A stretch of 11,293 nt of DNA from CBFGTA01 sp965651595 (GTDB lineage Bacteria; Actinomycetota; Actinomycetes; S36-B12; UBA10799), in contig CBFGTA010000073.1 in assembly GCA_965651595.1 (NCBI GenBank), positions 1-11,293 on the forward strand, in the 5' to 3' direction. Shown here piece after piece: positions 6,571 to 11,293 of this stretch. The notes under the pieces were generated by a model that saw only the letters and a list, made by a program, of their open reading frames with translations, did no database searches and was not told the origin of the DNA. The position numbers and the translations under genes are program-made. How positions within the stretch are numbered: the first letter of the stretch is position 1; every line of letters begins with the position of its first letter.

Positions 6571-6615
6571 GTGGCTCGGGCACGTTTGCTCCTTATTCGC
6601 CGCGGCAGGGTCTGA
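6571..6615 (+). CDS. Putative leucine leader peptide of leuA (14 aa, leaderless GTG)
   Basis: The frame GTG ... TGA encodes MARARLLLIRRGRV, with three consecutive Leu codons TTG CTC CTT (6586-6594). The GTG lies exactly where transcription from the upstream extended -10 should begin, so a 70S ribosome could start on it without a Shine-Dalgarno. It ends 108 nt before leuA, the first enzyme of leucine synthesis. The stop codon lies in the loop of a long hairpin. The CTCCTT of the second and third Leu codons is the exact reverse complement of the leuA Shine-Dalgarno AAGGAG. Ribosome progress through these codons probably reports leucyl-tRNA charging. There is no T-tailed terminator, so control may act on translation or on folding. 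Confidence 0.65.
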   Translation: MARARLLLIRRGRV

Positions 6616-6666
6616 TCGACCGGAACCCTCGCCGCGGAGTCTGCTTGCCGCTGCGGCCGTTTCCGG
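6600..6666 (+). promoter_or_regulatory. LEU-element-like RNA hairpin/pseudoknot upstream of leuA
   Basis: CCGCGGC plus AGGGT (6600-6611) pairs with ACCCT (6625-6629) and GCCGCGG (6631-6637) across a one-base bulge, a 12-bp stem with a 13-nt loop. The loop bases CCGGA (6620-6624) can pair with TCCGG at 6662-6666 to form a pseudoknot. As an alternative, GGAACC (6622-6627) pairs with GGTTCC (6665-6670), which would break the main stem. A conserved pseudoknot named the LEU element has been described upstream of actinobacterial leuA genes; this matches in position and behaviour, but I assign it from memory and not by alignment. Confidence 0.6.
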
Positions 6667-6685
6667 TTCCCCACTCGCATTTCTC

Positions 6686-6712
6686 GGCGGCACTGGTCCG
6701 CCCGTCAAGGAG
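6686..6712 (+). promoter_or_regulatory. leuA ribosome binding site with adjacent small hairpin
   Basis: AAGGAG (6707-6712) is the leuA Shine-Dalgarno, with 11 nt before the ATG at 6724, slightly long. Just upstream GGCGG (6686-6690) can pair with CCGCC (6698-6702) around a 7-nt loop. AAGGAG is perfectly complementary to CTCCTT in the Leu codons of the leader frame 113 nt upstream, offering a way to hide or expose this site. Confidence 0.6.
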
Positions 6713-6723
6713 AACTTCGCCCC

Positions 6724-8466
6724 ATGAATGATTACGACCAAAGGTTCGCTCAGCGACCCTCTCGCATGCCAACTCACCGCTATACCCCCTACGCGCCGAT
6801 CGCGCTTCCTGATCGAACCTGGCCCGACACCACCATCGACACGGCCCCACGGTGGTGTGCGGTGGACTTACGCGACGGCAATCAGGCCCTGATTGACCCG
6901 ATGAGCCCAGCCCGCAAGCTGCGCATGTTCGAGTTGCTGGTGTCGATGGGCTACAAAGAGATCGAGGTTGGGTTTCCGTCAGCGTCCCAAACGGACTTCG
7001 ACTTCGTCCGGCAACTCATCGAAGAAGACCGCATCCCTGACGATGTGGTCATCCAGGTTCTGACGCAGGCCCGGGAACACTTGATCGAACGGACTTTCGA
7101 GTCGATTGTCGGAGCGTCCCAGGCGATCGTTCATCTCTACAACTCGACGTCCACTCTGCAGCGCCGAGTTGTCTTCGGACTCGATCGCGAAGGAATCCGC
7201 GACATCGCCGTCCACGGGGCCCAACTGTGCAGCAAGTATGCTGAGAACCTTCCCGGAACGGATGTGTATTTCGAGTACTCTCCCGAGAGTTACACCGGAA
7301 CTGAACTTGAGTTCGCTGTTGACGTGTGCAATGCCGTGAGTGACGTGTGGCAGCCCGAACCGGGCCGCAAGGTCATTCACAACCTGCCCGCCACAGTTGA
7401 GATGGCCACCCCGAACGTCTACGCCGACTCCATCGAGTGGATGTCGCGACATCTTGATCGGCGTGATTCCGTGCTCTTGAGCCTGCATCCGCACAACGAT
7501 CGCGGAACGGCCGTCGCAGCCGCCGAACTCGGCTACATGGCTGGCGCCGATCGGATCGAGGGATGCCTGTTCGGCAACGGCGAACGCACGGGCAACGTGT
7601 GCCTAGTGACCTTGGGCATGAACCTGTTTAGCCAAGGTATCGATCCGCAGATCGACTTCTCTGATATCGATGACATCAAGCGCACCGTGGAGTACTGCAA
7701 CCAACTTCCGGTAGGTGAACGCCATCCCTACGGTGGCGACCTCGTCTACACGGCGTTTTCCGGCTCGCACCAAGACGCCATCAACAAGGGCCTCGCGGCT
7801 CTCGAGTTCGAGGCCGATGAGGCCGGCGCGTCCGTCCATGACTTCCGCTGGGAAGTGCCCTACCTGCCGATCGACCCGAAGGACGTCGGGCGAACCTACG
7901 AGGCGGTGATCCGCGTCAACTCCCAGTCCGGCAAGGGCGGAGTGGCCTACATCATGAAGACCGAGCATCAGCTCGACCTGCCGAGAAAGCTGCAGATCGA
8001 GTTTTCGCAAGTGATTCAGCGCGTGACCGACGCCGAGGGTGGCGAGGTCACTCCGCGCCAAATGTGGGAAGTCTTCTCTGACGAGTATCTGCCGAACCCG
8101 GCCCAGCCGTGGGGTCGCTTCGCGCTCGTGAAGCACGACCTGAGCAGTGAAGTTGGCGGGCTGAGCACGGTCAACGTGACCATGACTGATTCAGGTCGCG
8201 AGGTGGCCATCACCGGCACGGGCAACGGCCCGATCGCCGCGTTCTGTGATGCGCTGTCCCACTATGACGTGGCGGTTCGTGTGCACGACTATCACGAACA
8301 CGCCCTCAGCTCCGGCGGCGACGCCAAAGCGGCGGCCTATCTCGAATGCGGAATAGATGGGCGAGTGCTGTGGGGCGTGGGTATCGATTCGTCGATCGTG
8401 ACCAGCAGCCTGAAAGCGATCGTCAGCGCCATCAATCGGGCCGACCGGGAACGTCACGACGCCTGA
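6724..8466 (+). CDS. leuA: 2-isopropylmalate synthase
   Basis: The enzyme condenses acetyl-CoA with 2-oxoisovalerate, the first committed and leucine-inhibited step of leucine synthesis. It is a 580-residue protein of the long actinobacterial/fungal LeuA type. VDLRDGNQALIDPM (47-60) has the catalytic R50-D51, VGFPSASQTDFDFVR is at 82-96, the metal site is HPHNDRG at 255-261, and LFGNGERTGN is at 282-291. LPIDPKDVGR at 381-390 is in the linker subdomain. The C-terminal leucine-binding domain contains HDYHEHALSSGGDAKAAAY (521-539) and GVGIDSSIVTSSLKAIV. It lacks the repeat insertion known in M. tuberculosis LeuA. The ATG is supported by AAGGAG 11 nt upstream. A shorter start at M15 is possible. 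It is divergent from leuB and controlled by the leader region described here. Confidence 0.98.
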   Translation: MNDYDQRFAQRPSRMPTHRYTPYAPIALPDRTWPDTTIDTAPRWCAVDLRDGNQALIDPMSPARKLRMFELLVSMGYKEIEVGFPSASQTDFDFVRQLIEEDRIPDDVVIQVLTQAREHLIERTFESIVGASQAIVHLYNSTSTLQRRVVFGLDREGIRDIAVHGAQLCSKYAENLPGTDVYFEYSPESYTGTELEFAVDVCNAVSDVWQPEPGRKVIHNLPATVEMATPNVYADSIEWMSRHLDRRDSVLLSLHPHNDRGTAVAAAELGYMAGADRIEGCLFGNGERTGNVCLVTLGMNLFSQGIDPQIDFSDIDDIKRTVEYCNQLPVGERHPYGGDLVYTAFSGSHQDAINKGLAALEFEADEAGASVHDFRWEVPYLPIDPKDVGRTYEAVIRVNSQSGKGGVAYIMKTEHQLDLPRKLQIEFSQVIQRVTDAEGGEVTPRQMWEVFSDEYLPNPAQPWGRFALVKHDLSSEVGGLSTVNVTMTDSGREVAITGTGNGPIAAFCDALSHYDVAVRVHDYHEHALSSGGDAKAAAYLECGIDGRVLWGVGIDSSIVTSSLKAIVSAINRADRERHDA

Positions 8467-8502
8467 GCACCGGTTGATGGACCGGCCGATAGAACCTGAC
8501 CT

Positions 8503-9438
8503 GTGCTGAATTCCGGATGGTTGTTTGCGGGAGCTAGTCTGGCATTGGTCGCTCTGGCCGTCGTCGTGTGGCGAGTGTGGTCGCGATCGGCCGCGGTCGT
8601 CATGCTGGCCACGAGTGCCTGCTGCCTGGTGCTGGTCTGGTGGGGAACATCAATCGTCGACGTGGCCGCCTGGCGTAGCGGATCCACGTGGCGCACGGCC
8701 GTGATGGTGGCGGTACCAGCGGTCTGGGCTGTGCTCGTCGCGGCGATCGTTCGCCGTGAATCCGCCAGCCGTTGGGACTGGCGGCGTCTGGTTGTGTTCC
8801 TACTCGTCTGTGCCTTGTCGATTACTGCCGTGTTGGTGGTGTCCCAGCTCGGGGTCGGGGGTCGTCCAGGTTCCCTGGGGAATCTCCTGTGGTGGGCCGT
8901 CGCGGGCATCGTCGTGTACGTCACCGTGCCGGTGGTCTACGCCCGGCTCAACGGGCAGCGGGTTCGCACTTACGGCTTGTCCGTTGAGTTCTTGGGTACG
9001 GAGGCTCGCTTGTTCCTCCTCATCGTTCCGGTCATCGCCGGAATCGTGTGGCTCGCTTCCGCCGATGTGGCCTTCCAGGCCAAGTACCCCTTCTTGAACC
9101 TGACACCGTTCGAATCGTGGGCCCAGGCCTGGCCATCGTTGCTGGGTTTCGAGCTCGCATACGGCGCCCGTTTCGTTGCCCTTGAGTTCTTCTTCCGCGG
9201 GTTCATGATGCACGCAGGGGCCCGCATCATCGGGGTTCACGCCGTCCCGGTCATGGCGTTCTTCTACTGCTTCCTACACGTCGGAAAGCCCTTGCCGGAA
9301 GTCGTGGCTAGCCTCGTCGGCGGACTGATTTTGGGCTACCTGAGCCTGAGGCTGCGCTCGATCGCGGTCGGCGTGGCCGCCCACTTGACGCTGGCGTGGG
9401 GTGTCGACGCCGCAGTCGTCAGCCGAACCGGACTCTAA
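8503..9438 (+). CDS. CPBP-family intramembrane protein (putative CAAX-type protease)
   Basis: This 311-residue, strongly hydrophobic protein has about eight to ten likely membrane helices, for example around 5-24, 30-48, 64-84, 96-116, 127-147 and 168-186. The C-terminal third resembles the CPBP (Abi/Rce1-like) domain: ALEFFFRGF at 226-234 supplies a Glu/Arg pair (E228, R232), FFYCFLH at 253-259 supplies His259, and H294 lies in VAAHLTLAWG. The usual first motif is EExxxR, and here the first of the two Glu is Leu. A protease role is therefore plausible but unproven; bacterial members also include non-catalytic ones. It starts with GTG 36 nt after leuA with no Shine-Dalgarno. A weak TAGAAC 7 nt upstream could serve a leaderless start. 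The substrate is unknown, and there is no evident link to amino acid synthesis. Confidence 0.8.
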   Translation: MLNSGWLFAGASLALVALAVVVWRVWSRSAAVVMLATSACCLVLVWWGTSIVDVAAWRSGSTWRTAVMVAVPAVWAVLVAAIVRRESASRWDWRRLVVFLLVCALSITAVLVVSQLGVGGRPGSLGNLLWWAVAGIVVYVTVPVVYARLNGQRVRTYGLSVEFLGTEARLFLLIVPVIAGIVWLASADVAFQAKYPFLNLTPFESWAQAWPSLLGFELAYGARFVALEFFFRGFMMHAGARIIGVHAVPVMAFFYCFLHVGKPLPEVVASLVGGLILGYLSLRLRSIAVGVAAHLTLAWGVDAAVVSRTGL

Positions 9439-9449
9439 CGGCCCCAAAC

Positions 9450-9464
9450 CAGCGTCCAACGCTG
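9450..9464. terminator. Small hairpin between convergent genes
   Basis: CAGCGT and ACGCTG form a perfect 6-bp stem with a 3-nt loop in the 60-bp gap between the convergent CPBP and dehydrogenase genes. No T-run follows on either strand, so it is at best a weak or U-less bidirectional terminator. Confidence 0.35.
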
Positions 9465-9498
9465 CTACACCGATCGCAACGTGCATCAGGCAGATCAA

Positions 9499-10368
9499 CT
9501 ACTTGGACAACATACGTCCGATCGCGAAGTCCTGAATCCTGTCAGGCAGGTCGCCGAGCAAGCCCAGGACGGTGGATCCACCCCCGTCCCGGTAGCGCGG
9601 CCGCGGGTTGCGGGTCTGGAGAATTCTCTCGACCAACTCGGCAACCCGCTGCGGATCGAGGCGAGGGTCGTCGGTTCTCTTGGCCAGTTCCGACAGGCGG
9701 CGATAAATCGATTGTTCCGCGGGGTAGCTAGGGTTGCCAACTGCCGTTTCGGATTCACTGTGGTGCGCAATACCGGTGGCCACTCCCCCCAGTTCAATCA
9801 TCACCACCTTCAATCCCTCACCAGCGGTCTCACGCCGCAAACTGTCTGCCCAGGCCTCCAAAGCTGCCTTCGAGGGCGCGTACCCGGCGCTGAACGGCAG
9901 GACAGTGTGGGCCATCATTGCGCTGTTGACGATTACGGTCCCCCGGTCGCGCCGCAGTAGCGGAATGAATGCTTGAATAAACCGCGCCGCACCCAAGTAG
10001 TTGACCTGCACCAGGTGTAACAGCGCCTCGATCGACGTTCCTTCACAGGAGATGTCTCCGGCAAAGGCGGTCACCCCAGCATTGCTGAAGACCCCCGCAA
10101 GCCCTGGTCCGTCGGCGGCGAGATCGGCGACCCGTTCAACCAAAGAATCGACCTGACCTTGGTTCGTGACATCAAAGAGCACAGGATGCATCTCGTCAGA
10201 TGGGCCCGCAGCACTGAGTAGGTCAGAAGCTTGTTGCTGACTCCTTACCCCCGGGACCACCACATAGCCGCACTGCGCCAGATGGAGTGCGGTCGCACGC
10301 CCAATCCCGCTACCTGCTCCGCTAATGACGACAATACCGCCACCACCGAGTGAGGTACATTCACCCAT
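9499..10368 (-). CDS. Short-chain dehydrogenase/reductase (SDR) of unknown substrate
   Basis: This is a 289-residue classical SDR with a Rossmann fold. The glycine motif SGAGSGIG is at 16-23. D66 lies in LFDVT, SNAG is at 95-98 and N123 in VQVNYLG. The catalytic triad is S149, Y163 and K167 (YAPSKAAL). The usual PG motif after the active site reads ELGGVATGI. A C-terminal extension with RPRYRDGGGS resembles SDRs annotated as oxidoreductases or retinol dehydrogenase-like, but no substrate can be assigned. I chose the ATG at 10366-10368 and not the GTG two codons upstream because an extended -10 (TGC-TACGTT) ends 6 nt before the ATG, so the message is probably leaderless and the GTG would not be transcribed. 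It is a single-gene unit between serA and the convergent CPBP gene. Confidence 0.9.
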   Translation of the reverse strand: MGECTSLGGGGIVVISGAGSGIGRATALHLAQCGYVVVPGVRSQQQASDLLSAAGPSDEMHPVLFDVTNQGQVDSLVERVADLAADGPGLAGVFSNAGVTAFAGDISCEGTSIEALLHLVQVNYLGAARFIQAFIPLLRRDRGTVIVNSAMMAHTVLPFSAGYAPSKAALEAWADSLRRETAGEGLKVVMIELGGVATGIAHHSESETAVGNPSYPAEQSIYRRLSELAKRTDDPRLDPQRVAELVERILQTRNPRPRYRDGGGSTVLGLLGDLPDRIQDFAIGRMLSK

Positions 10369-10374
10369 GATCAC

Positions 10375-10383
10375 AACGTAGCA
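10375..10383 (-). promoter_or_regulatory. Extended -10 promoter of the SDR gene (leaderless)
   Basis: On the minus strand TGC-TACGTT ends 6 nt before the ATG, nearly identical in sequence and spacing to TGC-TACGCT before the leuA leader GTG. No Shine-Dalgarno is present and no clear -35 is seen. Confidence 0.55.
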
Positions 10384-10426
10384 CCGTCCCGGATATGGAG
10401 GCTCGTGACGCCTAACGCAATTGAAT

Positions 10427-10462
10427 CCGCCGTGCCCACCCGTTATCGGCTGGGCACGGCGG
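10427..10462 (-). terminator. Hairpin terminator downstream of serA
   Basis: CCGCCGTGCCCA (10427-10438) and TGGGCACGGCGG (10451-10462) form a perfect 12-bp stem around a 12-nt loop, 20 nt after the serA stop. The trailing bases on the minus strand (ATTCAATTG) are only moderately T-rich, as is common for actinobacterial terminators. It separates serA from the SDR promoter. Confidence 0.75.
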
Positions 10463-10482
10463 AGGTCTATTCCGCGGTGCGG

Positions 10483-11293
10483 CTAGGGAGCCAAATCCAC
10501 TGCGCACACTGAATCGGCACCGACTTCGGTGGCGATTTGCTCGAGCGCATCGGCGGGAACCACTGTGTCGACCGTGAAGGCCATGAGGGCTTCTCCGCCA
10601 GCTTTGGTCCGGCTCACCTGCATTCCTGCAATGTTCACATCATGTTCGCCGAACACGCGGCCTGCGATCCCCACGACACCCGGGCGGTCCACATATGTGA
10701 TGAACGCCATATGCTCACTCATTGGCAGGTCGGTCTCGAAGCCGTCCACCTCAACCAACTTGACCACGTCGCGGGGGCCAGTTACTGTCCCTGCGGCACT
10801 GACAACTCGACCATCCGACAGTGACAGGCGCACCCGCACCATCGAGCGGTGCTCCTCGCATTCGCCGTCAGCGTTGAGTGCGCTGTCGACTCCCCGACTC
10901 TTGGCCAGGACGGGGGCGTTGACGTAGGAGACCGGATCGTCGGTCAGGACAGAGAAGACGCCCTTGAGCGCCGCAAGTTCAAGCACTCGAACGTCTTCTC
11001 CGGACAGTTCGCCGAGCACATCGACGTCGACTCGGGCAATGGGGCCAGGGGCCAAGCGGGTAGCGATATGTCCGATGTATTCGGTGGGTTCGATCCAAGG
11101 GCGCACGAACTCGCCCGCCACGCCACCTTGCACGTTGACAGCGTCGGCGACCAAGTCCCCGGCCAGTGCCAGCCGGACCGACCGTGCAACCGCGATCCCG
11201 GCCTTCTCCTGAGCCTCGTCAGTGGACGCACCGAGATGAGGCGTGGCCACGACGTTGTCGCGGCCGAACAGGACGTTGGAGGTCGCGGGCTCC
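10483..11293 (-). CDS. serA: D-3-phosphoglycerate dehydrogenase, C-terminal part (runs off the window)
   Basis: SerA oxidises 3-phosphoglycerate with NAD as the first step of serine synthesis. Only the last 269 residues are in the window. The frame is open to the right edge, where it begins EPATSNVLFGRDNVV, so the N-terminal substrate domain and most of the NAD domain lie outside. The catalytic His is in TPHLGAST near the start of the visible part. The middle is the intervening (ASB) domain of type-1 PGDH, with GDLVADAVNVQGG and EPTEYIG. The last 75 or so residues are an ACT domain (ITYVDRPGVVGIAGRVFGEH, then VNIAGMQVSR), which in relatives binds L-serine for feedback inhibition. The GTG at 11248-11250 is not the start, because family sequence continues upstream of it. 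A strong hairpin follows the TAG stop. Confidence 0.96.
   Translation of the reverse strand, partial: EPATSNVLFGRDNVVATPHLGASTDEAQEKAGIAVARSVRLALAGDLVADAVNVQGGVAGEFVRPWIEPTEYIGHIATRLAPGPIARVDVDVLGELSGEDVRVLELAALKGVFSVLTDDPVSYVNAPVLAKSRGVDSALNADGECEEHRSMVRVRLSLSDGRVVSAAGTVTGPRDVVKLVEVDGFETDLPMSEHMAFITYVDRPGVVGIAGRVFGEHDVNIAGMQVSRTKAGGEALMAFTVDTVVPADALEQIATEVGADSVCAVDLAP

Noticed and set aside
8470..8485. CCGGT/ACCGG hairpin after leuA as a terminator
   Set aside because: The stem is only 5 bp and has no T-run, and the next gene follows on the same strand after 36 nt; chance is sufficient.
8454..8924. Open minus-strand frame of 156 codons
   Set aside because: It is antisense to the CPBP gene and leuA end; the Thr/Arg/Ala-rich composition is typical of a shadow of hydrophobic codons.
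10248..10250. An extended SDR reading from the GTG at 10374 as the true start
   Set aside because: The -10 box ends directly before that GTG, so it would lie upstream of the predicted transcription start; the ATG at 10368 fits leaderless spacing.
1..11293. CRISPR arrays, insertion sequences, prophage or defence genes
   Set aside because: No regularly spaced repeats, transposase or integrase motifs, or attachment-site duplications were seen next to the tRNAs within the window.

Overview
The window looks like a chromosomal core-metabolism region from a high-GC actinobacterium (Actinomycetota). The base composition is GC-rich. The gene order gltX / FAH-family gene / cimA / ilvE / leuB / serA resembles, from memory, the gltX-leuB-serA neighbourhood of Mycobacterium and Streptomyces. 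The proteins are typical of the phylum, including LeuA of the long actinobacterial type with a leucine-sensing C-terminal domain and a serA with an intervening plus ACT domain. Several genes appear to be leaderless, with TANNNT boxes 6-7 nt before the start codon. I cannot name a genus.

Layout. Positions 13-202 (minus) hold tRNA-Glu(CUC) and tRNA-Gln(CUG), directly downstream of gltX. Positions 261-6523 form one minus-strand set, leuB - ilvE - [leader peptide + terminator] - cimA - FAH-family gene - gltX - tRNA-Gln - tRNA-Glu, with very tight junctions except the 211-bp ilvE/cimA gap. Positions 6524-6723 are a divergent control region between leuB and leuA. leuA (plus) is followed by a CPBP-family membrane protein (plus). 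A short-chain dehydrogenase (minus) converges on it. The 3' part of serA (minus) runs off the right edge. There is no gene-free stretch longer than 300 bases.

Function. The genes cover much of branched-chain amino acid synthesis. CimA condenses pyruvate and acetyl-CoA to citramalate, giving threonine-independent isoleucine precursors. LeuA makes 2-isopropylmalate for leucine. LeuB serves both routes as 3-isopropylmalate/3-methylmalate dehydrogenase. IlvE carries out the final transamination. SerA starts serine synthesis. GltX with its two neighbouring tRNAs probably supplies Glu-tRNA-Glu and Glu-tRNA-Gln, the latter for GatCAB amidation.

Main discovery. Two unannotated tiny reading frames look like amino-acid-sensing leader peptides, each matched to the gene it precedes. 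Upstream of cimA (isoleucine branch) is MWHTEQVTSAATIII-stop, ending in three Ile codons and followed by an intrinsic terminator. Upstream of leuA (leucine branch) is a leaderless GTG frame, MARARLLLIRRGRV-stop, with three Leu codons. It overlaps a long hairpin whose loop can pair downstream as a pseudoknot, as described for the actinobacterial LEU element, and its CTCCTT Leu codons are exactly complementary to the leuA Shine-Dalgarno AAGGAG. The leuA case fits a known actinobacterial theme. The isoleucine-coded attenuator in front of cimA, inside what may be one operon, is the most novel point I see.
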